From positions 27,945,513-28,009,512 of the forward strand of contig CM065704.1 of assembly GCA_017654935.2 (NCBI GenBank): 64,000 nt of DNA, written 5' to 3'. Below the pieces are notes generated by a model. That model saw nothing but the letters and a program-made list of their open reading frames with translations, searched no databases and had not been told where the DNA came from. This stretch comes from Phymorhynchus buccinoides. Taxonomy: Eukaryota > Mollusca > Gastropoda > Neogastropoda > Raphitomidae. A program made the translations under genes and the position numbers. Of the stretch, positions 1-54,868 are shown piece after piece (position 1 is the first letter of the stretch; every line of letters starts with the position of its first letter).

Positions 1-548
1 CTACACTTCTGGCCGCTCTTTAAAATGATGTATTTTAAAAGCGTACAAAATAATAAACATACGTAATACAGACACTACAACAGACACGACGAGTATGCAG
101 TGCTTCTTTTGATGAGTATAAGTAGGATACATAGTTTTAAATGTTTTCCAAAAGATATAAAAAGTTACGAAATGGTGCAGAGATAACATTCTGGTTTACA
201 GATTAAAATTATTGAAAAGCCAGGGGAGGTAACTCATGATTGGAGTGGTAAAAATAGACCGCGTGCCACAAACTATTGCGATTTCGCGCTTGTTTTGTTG
301 TTGTTGAGAATTTCTTCATTAGAATTCTGCTGGTGTGGTAGGGGTTTGATCGTCAGGAAATTGATAGAATGCGAAACTGCTTTGTCATGCAGCTCCGCTT
401 CATGTGTTTTGCTTGCTTTCCAATTTCTTACATTACCAATGTATTTTTTTTTAATGTAAACTGCATGGAGTTTTTTAAGTGTCGTTTCCAAAAAAAAGAA
501 GCATTTTAAAAATTTACATCTCACTATCAGCATTTTCTTTTTTTACTG
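1..548. other. Non-coding, nothing recognised
   Basis: AT-rich sequence with no conserved reading frame, presumably an upstream intron of the HDAC gene. I see no recognisable element here. Confidence 0.5.
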
Positions 549-1250
549 CAGGGTTTGCACAGTCTTTGAAGGTCTTTAAAAGTCTTTGAGAAATGGGGTG
601 CCCTTTTCAAGTCTTTGAAAGTCTTTGAAATTGGATTTGGTCTGTGAAAATCATGAAATGGTTTGTGAAAAAGTCATTGACACCATATATTTTGTTGCTG
701 TTTGCTTCCAGAATTGATAAAGAAGTAATTTAATTTAACTTATTTTCCATATAGCAGACGTCATCGATTTGTCGAGTTATTTCCCTTCACTGTATCCAGA
801 TCTTTTGGCTACACCGGTGCAACTTGAACGATCTTGATCGAAGCAATCGTCGTCATTGCATGTCTTGAGAGGTCCCTTTTGGCTACACTGGTGCAACTTG
901 AACGATCTTGATCGAAGCAATCGTCGTCATTGCATGTCTTGAGAGGTCCCTTTTGGCTACACTGGTGCAACTTGAACGATCTTGATCGAAGCAATCGTCG
1001 TCATTGCATGTCTTGAGAGGTCCCTTTTGGCTACACTGGTGCAACTTGAACGATCTTGATCGAAGCAATCGTCATCATTGCATGTCTTGAGAGGTCCCTT
1101 TTGGCTACACTGGTGCAACTTGAACGATCTTGATCGAAGCAATCGTCGTCATTGCATGTCTTGAGAGGTCCTTGAAAATAGGATTAAGGGTCTTTGAAAA
1201 GGTCTTTGAAAATTTGTGAATTTTAATCAGAAAAATCTGTATGAACCCTG
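549..1250. mobile_element. hAT-like non-autonomous element carrying a minisatellite
   Basis: The ends are cagggtttgcacag and its near inverse ctgtatgaaccctg, 14-bp imperfect terminal inverted repeats. Subterminal (t)ctttgaaggtcttt motifs occur on both sides in inverted sense to the centre. No transposase frame remains. CAG-starting ends are typical of hAT elements; no clear target-site duplication is visible. Confidence 0.55.
803..1172. repeat. 74-bp minisatellite, 5 copies
   Basis: The unit starts ttttggctacactggtgcaa and repeats at 803, 877, 951, 1025 and 1099 with almost no change. It lies inside the 549-1250 element, so it probably expanded after insertion. The repeating 61-codon open frames are a by-product. 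Confidence 0.92.
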
Positions 1251-1909
1251 TTAATTGATACTGGATCATAATTCGCTATGGATTTTTAAATATTAGTGAT
1301 TAAAAACGATATTTAACAATAAAAAAGCATTGTTTTGTTTTGGTTTGTTTTTTTGTTATTGTTGTTGCTTTTTCTTTTTTTCTCTTTTTTTAATTTTTAT
1401 ATTTGCACTTGTTTCTTTTTGAGAATGTAGTTGCACTTAACTGCACAATATGTTAATTTTTTTTAACAATATTTAGAAGATTATTATGGCTTGTATCTCC
1501 ATTAGCTTAACAGTAGTATGTAGGAATACTATATTTGACTTAATTGCCTGGTATTAGCTTGCTAATACACAGAGTTGCCTCTGCTTTTTCGTACCACATG
1601 GTGACTAAATGAAACAGCCCTGTGCCACGATGTCGATGAAATTGAGGTTGTTGGGTTGTTTCCCTTGGGGGAGGGGAAAAGGCACAGGTCACGGGGCCAC
1701 CTATTCCCCGGCAGGGTACAGGGCAGCATCCATGTTGGGTGGTGGTAAGGAGGAGGTGAGGGGAGCAATGAAGCTGAAAGTAAAGAGCTATTTTAAAGGG
1801 ATCTGACACTCTCCTTGAAGCAAAGTTAAAAGCAAAGTCACTACAGCTAACATATTTTACAGATTATAAGGCAATACTTTTCCCCCCCAGATCAGACCCT
1901 TGCACCTTA

Positions 1910-2477
1910 TACAGACAAACCTCTATTTTAAGACTTCCAAAATGTCTGGAAAAATCGGTCGTAAATTGGAGGGGTCGTATGACGGAGGTTTTCACTGGCA
2001 GCCGTAGAAGGAAAAAGTTCAGCACAGTTCATACTCTCTTCTTCATGCACACATACAATGACATATTAAAACTGGATTTGGGTCTTTCCAACTCCATAGG
2101 ATTGTGCAATCGATGTATTACAGTTTCACTTCGCCGACTTCTGTTAATCACCTCCACTCTCGTCCAAAGTCAGTGGTTTTCTTTTTCAAAGTCAGTGGTT
2201 TTCGTGCTTTTCCTACGCTTTCCGCCATCTTTTCTACAACAAGGGAAGCGACTCCGCTTTCAGGCCCATGACCGTGGTTGTTTCCCTTTGCTCGAAGTCT
2301 ATGCAGACGACAACAACGGTCGTAAAAACCAACAAAATGGCGGTCGTAAGTCGCGTTTTAGAGGAAGTCGTTTAAGAGAGGTCGCTTACATAGTAAAATG
2401 CATCCGTGCCAACAAATCCGGTCTCAAATGAGAGGTGGTCGCTTAACAGAGGGTCGTAAAATAGGGGTTTGTCTGTA
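1910..2477. mobile_element. MITE with tacagacaaacc ends
   Basis: The left end tacagacaaacctctatttt matches the inverse of the right end aaaataggggtttgtctgta. The TA at each edge is compatible with a TA target. Subterminal ggtcg(c/t)tta motifs recur in the right half. No transposase is encoded. Confidence 0.7.
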
Positions 2478-2479
2478 AT

Positions 2480-2590
2480 ATGACTAATAATATAGAAATA
2501 AAATAAAATAACAAAATCAGAATTTTGTGTCAAATTTAGGTGGGTGGTGGTGCGCCTTATAGCAGGGTACACTGTACCCTGCTGGGGAAT
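2480..2590. mobile_element. Fragment of the TACCGTA MITE family
   Basis: The segment with aacaaaatcagaattttgtg, tcaaatttaggt and gtgcgccttat matches 58266-58345 and 62956-63041, the right part of the TACCGTA family. Its outer end is lost. Confidence 0.5.
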
Positions 2591-2669
2591 AGGTGGCTCC
2601 GGGACCTGTGCCTCCCCTCCCCAGGTATTCCAGGATTCTGTAGAAGCACCCATGAAGAAACCATGTCCT

Positions 2670-2870
2670 GTGTGTAGACTGCGCTAGTGATATGACTGTT
2701 TCCTAATCTTTCTGAAACTCAGCGTGTGATTGAAAACAACGACAAACAAACAAAGAAATCCCTGAATGTACGTTGTTGCCTTGATTGCAGATAAACCATC
2801 TGTGTGTAGACTATGCTATCAAGTAATAATATGACTGTTTCCTAATCTTTTTGAAACTCAGCGTGTGATT
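2670..2870. repeat. Local duplication of a ~65-bp intron segment
   Basis: tgtgtgtagact to gaaactcagcgtgtgat occurs at 2670-2731 and again at 2801-2870. The sequence after the first copy (aacgacaa... aatgtacgttgttgccttga) resembles 3246-3292 beyond the next MITE, which suggests the duplicated unit was later split by that insertion. Confidence 0.8.
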
Positions 2871-3245
2871 AACTCATTCAAGTCATTCCGGCCATATATG
2901 TCCGGAATTAATAGATAGCTGTCAATTTGATGCATTTGCTTCAAGGGAAGTAAGTCTGTGTGAACCTTGGTCACTTCTAAACTCGCTTCGCTGTCTTAGA
3001 CCACAATTTTGCCTCTGTAGTGGTTTGTTGTGGGGAAACCAGTTGCTGTAGACAGTTTTTCGATGTAAAGTCTGTATATAAAAAAAGTCTGATCTACCAC
3101 TTCCCTATGTCTAAACCTGAAGCAAAAACCTGTAATCTTCTTTCATTTCTCCTTTTGTTTATGTATGTTTTGTTTGTGTGTATGGCTGGAGTGATTTGTG
3201 AATTTTTTTTAATAATTCCAAATCGTTGCGATGGGAATGAGTTAA
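2869..3245. mobile_element. TTAA-flanked MITE splitting a duplicated segment
   Basis: It begins ttaactcattc and ends gaatgagttaa. TTAA targets with short inverted ends are typical of piggyBac-type elements. The flanking host sequence is continuous with the neighbouring duplicate, which marks this insertion as younger than the duplication. Confidence 0.6.
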
Positions 3246-3371
3246 AAACGACAACAAAGAGACCCCCGAATGTACATTGTTGCCTTGAGAGTTGATTGGC
3301 GTGCCGATGCTAGATTGCCGGTTGCCAGTTGCTGATGCCGCCCCTTTGTTCTTTGTTGTTTGTTTTTGCAG

Positions 3372-45558
<42,187 letters not shown>

Positions 45559-45577
45559 ATCGGAGCGCTGTCTGTAG

Positions 45578-46270
45578 GAGAAGGCAAACGGAAAGGCAGA
45601 GAGGAAAGAGAGAGAAGAAAGACAAGACAGGAAAGAGCGGGAAAGAGGATGGGAGTGACCTACACTGCTGGAGGCAAACGGAAAGGCAGAGAGGAAAGAG
45701 AGAGCAGAAAGACAAGAGAAGGAAGAGCGGGAAAGAGGACGGGAGTGACCTACACTGCTGGAGGCAAACGGAAAGGCAGAGAGGAAAGAGAGAGAAGAAA
45801 GACAAGACAGGAAAGAGCGGGAAAGAGGATGGGAGTGACCTACACTGCTGGAGGCAAACGGAAAGGCAGAGAGGAAAGAGAGAGAAGAAAGACAAGACAG
45901 GAAAGAGCGGGAAAGAGGACGGGAGTGACCTACACTGCTGGAGGCAAACGGAAAGGCAGAGAGGAAAGAGAGAGAAGAAAGACGAGAGAAGGAAGAGCGG
46001 GAAAGAGGATGGGAGTGACCTACACTGCTGGAGGCAAACGGAAAGGCAGAGAGGAAAGAGAGAGAAGAAAGACGAGAGAAGGAAGAGCGGGAAAGAGGAT
46101 GGGAGTGACCTACACTGCTGGAGGCAAACGGAAAGGCAGAGAGGAAAGAGAGAGAAGAAAGACAAGACAGGAAAGAGCGGGAAAGAGGATGGGAGTGACC
46201 TACACTGCTGGAGGCAAACGGAAAGACAGAGAGGAAAGTGAGGGAATGAGAAAGAGAACAGGAGTGACCC
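45578..46270 (+). repeat. 90-bp minisatellite in the 3' UTR, ~7.5 copies
   Basis: Starts ~20 bp after the stop codon. The unit holds ggcaaacggaaaggcagaga, agaaagacaagacaggaaag and gggagtgacctacactgctg. The period is a multiple of three, which leaves frames open on both strands (up to 277 codons). I see no reason to call these genes. Confidence 0.93.
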
Positions 46271-47900
46271 ACACAGCTGATCTAGACTACACACGTTGGG
46301 GGGGGGGAGAGTAGGGGGAGGGGGTCTGAATTGTTGTCTGACTGGCTCAGCTACGATTCCTGTGCCTGCCCTCCATCCCCACCCCCCTCATCCCCCCTTC
46401 CCTTTCGCTCTTCTCCTCCCCATCCTGTGAATTCATACTTAGCAGTGCAGCCTGTGTTCAAAACGCCTGACTGGAAGGCATCCACCAGTTGCACTGCCCT
46501 GCCCCCCACATTTCGCTGTTCTATCATCTCTACCCACCCACTCACCCACCCCCCTTTTCCCCTGAAGTGCCACCTTGTGTGTTAGAGATCAATGTTGTGA
46601 TGTTTTATGAAAAAAAAAATTGACAACAAAACATAAAAACAACGTAGCACCGAACATGGCTGTATTATTAATATTATTATCATCATCAGTGTTGTGATTT
46701 ATGGATTATGTAAAGCCGGTGTCCTGTTTATTATTCTTTTTTTTTCTCACACCCCCCCCCCCACCCCCCCTCTTCAACTAGTGGATTGAAAAAAAAAAAA
46801 ATCAAACTTGTATTTTCCCCCTTACTTTGTGCTGCTCAATGGGGTAAATAGGAGGAGTAAAGCCAGTGTGGCAGAGAGGAAGCATGGAGCTGTTCTGTGT
46901 TGATCTGGCTTCACTTCGCCGGGAGGGCTCTGGCGGGAGAGATTGGCCGTTAATTCTTCAAGGCGCTTCAACGCATACGCGTGTTGTCGTCCGTTTATCG
47001 GGCAGAACAGATTGGTGATTAATTTGTGTCAACTGATTATATAAAGACTCATCCATGTAGACATCATCATGTGTTATCATGGGCTTACCTGGCAGGATAA
47101 ATTGGAGGTTAATTCGTCAGAACTGACTATATAAAGACGCATTCATGTAGACATCGTCAAGTCTTATCATCCGCTTGACTGGCAGTATAGTTTGGGGGTT
47201 AATTCGTCGTCGCTGACCACATCAGCACTACAAATACAGACGTTTTCCTGTACTTATCATGTACGTACACACTTTGAATGATTAAAACTGGTTGAGACGG
47301 AAAGCCGTGAAGATTTGACGACCTTAGTTAAAGGAAAACAGCAAACTGTAGGTTTGACGACTCTAAGGAAAGACGGCCAAGCAGAACAAAAAGTCTCCTG
47401 TTTGGGTTGTCGTTTGTTCTTGACTTGACTAGCGGCCCTTTAACCGGCATCATCGGGTGTGGTATTATACATTCAGTGGCAGCGTTGACATGGTATGGGG
47501 GGAGCAGGGTGCTTGTTTTTCTGTGTGTTAAATGTCCACTTTGTGTGTGTGTGTGTCTGTGTCGGTACGTTTTTTCATGACAAGGTAGACTTAGACTGAG
47601 AAATCAGTGGTTCGTATTTATTATGTCTTGCATGAAATACACACACACACACAGGCACGCACGCACGCACACACATGCGCACACACACACACACTAACGA
47701 GTCGACATCCCACCCCTATGTCAATTTGTATGGGGATACACGGTCCACATCCAATACCGGTGCTCAGATTTTGAAGAACATGTTCATGTCTGGGATGGGG
47801 GGGGGGGGGGGGGGAGAAAGTGTTTGAACCAGGAATAAAGGCGCACTCAAGTATTATCATGGTTTGGAAAGTGTGAGACACGTGATCTGGTGGGTCTTTA
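46271..47900. other. 3' UTR or downstream sequence without genes
   Basis: Unique sequence with poly-A, poly-C and GT/CA tracts. Three loose repeats of a ttaattcgtcagaactgactatataaagac-like segment lie at about 46950-47230. A poly-G run lies near 47796-47813. Confidence 0.5.
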
Positions 47901-47903
47901 AGA

Positions 47904-48088
47904 AGTATTATGGTAGGAGATCACCTCTATTATCCGGAGCAATTAAAAAGATATAACCGTTTAAATATAGAAACCGTCAAATTTGTCAGAATTTTTTCTA
48001 CGGTTTGTAACTTTATAGTATCGGTTATATCTTTTTTTTATTGCTCAGGATGACAGAGGCGATCTCTTACCATAATACTTCCTAAGCA
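47904..48088. mobile_element. Inverted-repeat MITE with aagtattatggtaggagatc ends
   Basis: aagtattatggtaggagatc and gatctcttaccataatactt are near-exact inverses. Inner arms with aaaaagatataaccg and cggttatatctttt also pair. Confidence 0.88.
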
Positions 48089-48384
48089 TCATACTACCAT
48101 TACCACTTATCAGAAATTGCTGCCCTCCCCACCCCAATTTGTTTTTTTTCTTCAAAAAATCTTATTTTCTGGGCCACTTAGAGACGATTTCCTTCCAGTC
48201 TGATTAATATAAGTGTATGCAGCACACCACCAAACCTTCAGCTGTGTCAATACGGTTGTTGCTGAAAATGGTGTTCAATTGCATTGTCTCTGAAAATCGT
48301 ATACTACAGCCCAGGTTTGGGTGAAGGGCTTTCACATCACAGTCAAGAGATGCCAAGGGGTTGTAGATAAGATCGGGAGGGAAA

Positions 48385-48580
48385 GTCAAGTCAAGTCAAG
48401 TCAAGTCAAAATGAATCTTTATTGAGGGTTTAAGAATAAGCTAATAAGGCTTTTTTTCATCCTGCCCTCAAGGGGAGGGGAGGGGAAGAGAGGGGAGGGG
48501 AAGAGAGGAGTGGGGAAGAGAGGAGTGGGGAAGAGAGGAGTGGGGAAGAGAGGAGTGGGGAAGAGGAGTGGGGGGAGAAG
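48385..48580. repeat. Dispersed repeat copy B and GGGAA-rich minisatellite
   Basis: (aagtc)n, then aaaatgaatctttattgagg as at 9484, followed by gaagagaggagtgggg units to ~48570. Confidence 0.8.
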
Positions 48581-49879
48581 TGTGTTTTCTCCCAGTGCGA
48601 TGGGACTGGACTGAAGAAGAGGGAACAAATTATGGTGTGATGTTGAATAATTATATTTTGTTGTTTGTTTTTCTTTTTTTTTGCGCCATGTGCTTGGTTT
48701 ATGTGTCCTTGAAGAGAGATGTCTATATTTGGATCCATATATCTACCAAGCAATACACTATGTTCTACGTCGATGTGTTTTCACCCCGATTTCTTGTTGC
48801 TCGTCTTATTCGGGTTTCGTTTTTGGTTGAATATATTGATGCAGCTTGGGGTTCCTTGGGTAGTTCGCTGTGCTCGATTCGTTTTGTGCTATCAGAAACT
48901 CAAACAGTTTGGATGTGATGGAGATGCGTTGAACATATTGTATTTTTTCTGACTATACATGAATTTGATGACATATTTTTTGGCTTGACTGCTTAAAGGT
49001 GTAACTGTGAACAAGAACTGTCCTTGTGATATCGGCTTATTGTGTCGTTCTTGTGTACGTGGTTATATATTTGTTATATGTTCTTTTTTGTGAGCTTGTC
49101 CGATCGTTGGTTTTTATGTTCGGTGTTTGACCAGTGTGAGGCTTGGTTTTTTTTGGGTCCGTTTTTCAAGATGGTTGACGACAGGGATTTAATTATCGTA
49201 GTTTTTAAATGTTAATATCCATTTTTTTGCCAGGTCTAAATTGTCTAATTTTTGTGCTGTTTTTTTTGGTGTGATCTGTGACTGAAGCACCCCCCCCCCC
49301 CCCCCCCTCCCCAAATAAGTAAAATATTTAGATATTGTGAATTGTTATTGTGGTTGCAAGTCAAGGATTAAGACAATGCTTCTGTGTCTGTTGTCGTCAA
49401 AATGTACACAGATGTTTTTATTTTACACTGTGGTTTGTGATTTGATCTATTTATTTATATTTAAATATGATTTGTTGGTTAGATGATAAATGTTGTCCCT
49501 GAAATAAGTTGATGCGTGTGTGTGTGTGTGTTGTGTGTGTGTGTGTGTGGTTTTACTTTCAACAGGCATATTGTGTTTTCATCATTGCTCGTTTGTTTGT
49601 CTGTCTTATCTGTCCGAAACAACTCCTATCAACAACTATTTGTTACAGCTTACATTTGGATTATTTTCTCGGAATATTTTGTGAAAAAGCAGCCCCCACA
49701 CACAAAAATGCCTATGAAAAGAGAAGAAAATTGTTTGGCAGACAAGTACAGCATCGCATGCGAATCACATAAATGTTTGGGGCGATGAGAACAGTCACTC
49801 GGATGTCAGGTTTTATTTTCTAAACTGTCAGTAAATTCTCAACCCCCTTCAAGATATCGCTGCCTGAGGCAAACATCAT

Positions 49880-50237
49880 TACCGTAAAAACTGGACTATA
49901 AGACGCACCTGTATATAAGCCGCATTCCTTAAATTGACAAAATATTAGGTATTTATTCACAAATAAGCCGCAGCAGTTTATAAGCCGCAGAGAAAATTGC
50001 AAGCGCACAAACCAACACAAATGTAGAAATTATCCTATCAGCACATGAGTATTTAATGTTCTCAGACACTGTAAACGTCAGATGTGAATCTATTGATGAC
50101 CAGAACCAGTTTTAAGTCTAAAGAAACTCAAAACTCATACTGATAAACGTAGAACGGAAAATGATCCACAGATAAGCCGCATCAGTCTATAAGCCGCATG
50201 GGCCAAAGTTGAGGGGAAAAGTCCGCATTTTACAGTA
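49880..50237. mobile_element. TACCGTA-ended MITE
   Basis: taccgtaaaaactggactat aag at the left, cgcattttacagta at the right, with several ataagccgca motifs inside. Confidence 0.75.
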
Positions 50238-50403
50238 CTTCCTGGGGTTGCCTTGGGAACAAAACCCAAAAGCAAATAAAAAGTGAAACAAAACTCAACA
50301 CCGTCTGTGATTCAGTTTCGGCAGCATTGGTTTTATTTCTGCCTCAAAATCGAGGTTACTTGCACTTAAATCTGAATCATTTGACTGCTTATTACTATCA
50401 CTG

Positions 50404-50642
50404 TTAACCCTTTCACCGCCAGCTATCTTTGAGCCAAAAATGTCCATTACACTTACTTGGCTACAGACAAGATGTCGTCTGCAATATTGTGGGATTTCTC
50501 TGGGACACATTTAGAATAGGGTCAATCCTTACTACCCAAATTTAGGAACCTGAATCATTGACCCTCATTTCAAGTGTTTTAATGAAATGGGAGTTAAATC
50601 ATTGTGGTGCAAAAATGCGACATTGGCGGTGAATGGGGTTAA
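50404..50642. mobile_element. TTAA MITE, CCCTTTC family
   Basis: ttaaccctttcaccgccagc to ggcggtgaatggggttaa. Closest to 8133-8382. Confidence 0.85.
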
Positions 50643-51239
50643 TGATTTGTCCCAGGAAGATTCAGAATTTTCCTAATCTTGAGAAGATTCAGAATTTTCC
50701 CCGGTAAAATTCGGAATGTTCACGGATTCCAAATTTCCCGTGACATCTCCATAGCACCAGTCAGGATTGTTATTGTTACTGTAGTGTTTCTGTACAGCTT
50801 GATTGCGCGAGAATTTTTTGTGTGTTTTTTGTTTTTTCGAGAAAGATTTATTATTTTCAAATTCCTGTCATATGTATTGTTGTTGTTTCTCTTTGTTCCA
50901 TTTTATTTTGCGTTAATTATGTTGATTTTTGCCACTGAATTGGATAACTTATTTTATTAATGTTAATTATTTATTTATATTTTGTTATCCTGATTGAGGA
51001 AGGCAAGCTAAGTTTCTAATTTAGGTCTTAGTTGATGCGAATGAATACAAATTCTACACATACACAAAAAAAAGTTGTCTAAGAAAACAAAATATAACTT
51101 GCACACAAGATAAACGATAACACCTTGCAAAGCATGAAATAAAGTTATATGGCCCTAACATTTTGTTCTTTTTTGTTTTGTTTTGTTTTAGGTCTGTGTT
51201 TAACACCTGAATAGCGTATATTTTTGTTTTGTTTTAATG

Positions 51240-51424
51240 TTAACCCCTTCACTGCCAGAGGAAAACTGAGAAAATTATCCATTTTCTTATACAATTTTAA
51301 AAGAGACCTGTTGAACTCAGTCTGAGAGAATGGTCTTGGAACATATCTTTCCTGACTTGTCTAAACCAGAAAACCACATCACACAGCACGTAGTTGACAC
51401 AGGAGCGGACAGGGAAGGGGTTAA
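51240..51424. mobile_element. TTAA element with ccccttcactgcc ends
   Basis: ttaaccccttcactgccaga at the left and cagggaaggggttaa at the right. Confidence 0.6.
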
Positions 51425-51515
51425 ACTGCTGTAACTCAGTGCGTTCTCCCATTCTGTTCTGAAAATAGGCTCCATCACACATTGCTGATTCAGATCCATA
51501 TCCCCAGAGTAATTT

Positions 51516-51748
51516 GATGGCTTGGAGTCAAAACGGACTATCTTTAGATAGTCCATTGACATATTATTGAACTTATTACGAAAATTAATAAACTTGTATT
51601 AAAAAAAGACTGCTGAAATATAAAAAGCAAACCCCCCTTTGTATATTTCTGCAGTCATTGTTTGATACAAGTTATTAGTTTTTGTAATAAATCCAATAAT
51701 ATGTTAATGGACTAATCTAAAGATAGTCTGTTTTGACTCCAAGCCATC
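51516..51748. mobile_element. Long palindromic MITE, copy 2
   Basis: Same element as 15937-16166, with a few substitutions in each arm. Confidence 0.92.
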
Positions 51749-51911
51749 GTAACTAAAAATAATTTGTATATTCAAGCAGTTAATTTGGATTTTTTTTTTT
51801 TTTCTCTATGCAAATCTGCATTATCGTTCTGTATTGAGTATCGTGATAACACAATGAAAGCTCTGTAGAGTTGAAGTGATTGCATTTCGTCTTAGAAATG
51901 GTATGCTTATA

Positions 51912-52362
51912 TATATACACAAAGAAGAAAGTTAAGCACCCCACCACTTTTTTGCTGTAGATGAGATGAAATCGAGATTTATTGCAAATAATCAATAAAG
52001 AATGAAACAACATTGATTGGTAAATGAAAGTTTGACTATCTGACTATAAGAAAACGCATAATTTAATGTATGGTTTTACAAATGCATTCTCATATTCTGA
52101 AACAAAAAGGGTTGTCATTTTCAATTTTATAAATACCATGTTTAAGTATCAATGTAACAATTTCATATGCCTATATCAAAAGTTAATTATTGTGGGAAAA
52201 CGTCATGAGGAGTGTCCAAAACTCATTTGGCAAATCAAAGTTCAGTAGCGTGTGTTTCCTCCCTGTGCCTGGATGACTGCTTCAACCCTGCTTATAACGG
52301 AATAATGGTAGCCTTGTAATAGCTAAGGGGTGCTTAACTTTTTTCTTTGTGTATATATTTAG
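51912..52362. mobile_element. MITE with cacaaagaagaaagttaagc ends
   Basis: tatatatacacaaagaagaa agttaagcacccc at the left and ggggtgcttaacttttttct ttgtgtatata at the right. It is ~440 bp with no transposase. TA-rich edges would suit a Tc1/mariner-type or similar element. Confidence 0.78.
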
Positions 52363-52475
52363 AAACAAACAAAACAAACAAACAAAAATGAGAAAAGGAA
52401 GCGACTTTGAAAAATGTATAAGGAGCATTATGAACAATGAAACTGAGTGATGAACTCTGAAAATTACGAAGGACG

Positions 52476-52814
52476 AAGAATCTAATGATTCTTCTTCTTC
52501 ATTCGCTCAGACAGTTTCCTTGTCATATGAGCTTAGATGCGTCATGCTGCCGTTATGCGCCTAACTAAGAAACAGTTAGGCCCAGCATGTCCGAATTCGG
52601 CTGAAGAAATCTTTGTAAGAATTTATAGAAAAAAGGCAGCAGAATGGACCAGTGAAATAGAAAGATAGCAGATGACAGTAAGCAAAGGGGAAAGGCAGAG
52701 TCAAAGAGAGTGATTGGTTAGAGGAAGTTACAAGCACAAAACGTCCAGAAGGTGGGGGAACTATTTGTATGAAAGACACACCCCCGGTATCCCCACGGGG
52801 AAGAATCTAACGAT
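52476..52814 (-). mobile_element. GAA-tailed retroposon, copy f, with 14-bp target duplication
   Basis: The element (52490-52800, inverted) is bounded by aagaatctaatgat at 52476-52489 and aagaatctaacgat at 52801-52814. A long direct repeat next to a simple-sequence tail is what target-primed retroposition leaves. Confidence 0.88.
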
Positions 52815-53307
52815 GAACAGTGAAAATAATGGCTAACAAACCATGAAAATGGCGTGACAGAAGGAAGAAACTGTGAACAATGAAAATTATGGACAATGAA
52901 ATTGAATGATTAACATTGAAAATTATGAATGGTGATGAACGGGGAGAGTTATTTGACTTTGAAGATAACGATGAACAAAGACACATATGAACATTAAGAA
53001 TTATGAACAATAAAAATGTGATTTAAAATAATCAACAGTGAACGAGGCTGTGATTATATATTTGTCTGTTAAAAAAATCACTGGAAAAATTGTGACAACC
53101 TTTTATAGATTATTATAGCATCTACATTTTTTTGTTTTACAAGACGGTTTATGGTTAATTTGTTTGTTTTTGAATTGATCGACATGTAAGTCCATTTTTA
53201 TTATTTGTTGATTGACCTGAGTTTTATGATTTAATATTCATGCAGATTGATACTCGTCTGTGATTCTCTTGTCTGGATTCAGATCTTTTTAAAGGGTCAC
53301 CCTGAGG

Positions 53308-53788
53308 GATGAGTTTTTGCAAGAAACACGTCCAGAACAGCAGGAAAACACCCTTTACAGAGATCGCAACACCCACTTTGCTCTGCTTTCCCAGAAATCA
53401 AGCCATCAAAAAGGCGATTCCTCCTTGGCGGAGGTGCTGGAAGTCAAATTCTTTCACTCAAAGAGAAGGCGTGTGCCGTCTCTTTTGGAATGGCTGCCTG
53501 TGTTTAGACCAAATCGTTTGCACGAACTTTTCGCAATGCAAGCCCTTTTTTTTTCTTTTTTAAATTTTATAGAGTTTATCTAAAAGAGTTTCGCTCACAA
53601 CAAAGGAAATAGCTCCTTTTTTTTTTTTGCTGCACTACAAAAAAAGAAAACGCTTCAACCACAATGAATGACCTCCACCCACCCCATCCAAAATGGCTAC
53701 TCTCTCCGGCATCTCTGCCAAGGAAAAATCGCTGTTTTGACGGTTTAATTTCTAAGAAACCAGACGTGTTTCTTGCAAAAACTCATCC
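53308..53788. repeat. Inverted 25-bp repeats ~430 bp apart
   Basis: gatgagtttttgcaagaaac acgtc and its inverse at 53764-53788. No further pairing is obvious between them. Confidence 0.8.
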
Positions 53789-54173
53789 GTCCGAGTCCAC
53801 CTTTCAGTTACTGTTTGTAAAGATTGTTGCGTATGCTCACGTTTTATCTCTTGAGATTGTTTTATTTTTTGTAGTTGTTATATTACGTTTATTAATAATA
53901 TATGTATATGTTATTTTTTAAAGCATGTACTGTTTTCCTGTGAATCTTCATTTTTTTATGCAGATAACATCATAGATTCAAGTGATTTTTTGTTTTTTTT
54001 TGTTTTTTGTTCTTGATGTTTCTTTTAACAAAAGAAAGAAAAAGTGAATGTTTTGAAATATTTCTACGGTTGACAAAGTAGTATTGCCAACACTGCCATA
54101 GTTTTCTTTGCTCATACTCATAGCTTGGGCTCTAAGAGGTTTGGGTTTGATTCTCGCTTGACATAGGAGGGTG

Positions 54174-54208
<35 letters not shown>

Positions 54209-54347
54209 GGGGGGGGTCATCTATTTGAACATTGACTATATTGCAGCTCTCTCACATACACATACATACATGCACACACACACACACACACACTTTCAAC
54301 CATATCAGATCGTATTTGTTCATTCGTGAAAAAACACCCACCCCCGT

Positions 54348-54507
54348 TACCATATTTTTCGGACTATATGGCACACCTTATTATAAGGAACCCCCCCCCC
54401 CCCAAATTTCTTATATTTTGTTGCTATAGTGTTGTTAGTCATATTATAAGGCGTAGGGGCCTCAGTCTGAGAAAAAAGTATCGCCTTATAGTCCGAAACA
54501 TACGGTA
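54348..54507. mobile_element. TACCGTA-type MITE
   Basis: taccatatttttcggactat at the left and atagtccgaaacatacggta at the right. Confidence 0.85.
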
Positions 54508-54868
54508 CTTTTGACGAACCAAAACATCTTGCTCTACTTGATTTGAGGAGGACGGGCAGAGAAGAGAAAGACAAAAATAATTTATTTTTATGAATTTTAT
54601 TTACTGTTATTATTGTCAAAAGAAAAGAGAAAAAAAAGAGAGACTCTTGTCGTTGAAGTGCTTTCAAACATGTGATTTGTGTGTGTGTGTGTGATTTCGG
54701 AAGGGGATGGGGGGGAGGATGATTGGGAGAAACGGGGAGAGGGAGGGTGCTGGGAGAGTTTTTGTTTGTTATTTATTTCTAATGCTTTTTTTGTGGTTTA
54801 ATGTGACTAATGGAAATAAACGAAACCTGCATATCTACCGCCTCCTAACAACTGCCCTGAATATGATC

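Larger units (their letters stand above)
45559..51143 (+). other. Probable 3' UTR of the HDAC gene (end unknown)
   Basis: There is no further coding exon after the TAG. AATAAA hexamers occur at 47834-47839 and 51138-51143, with later ones at 54815 and 55504, so the true poly(A) site cannot be fixed. The stretch is T-rich with poly-C runs, a 90-bp minisatellite and several MITEs. Class IIa transcripts in vertebrates have UTRs of several kilobases, which would fit. Confidence 0.45.
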
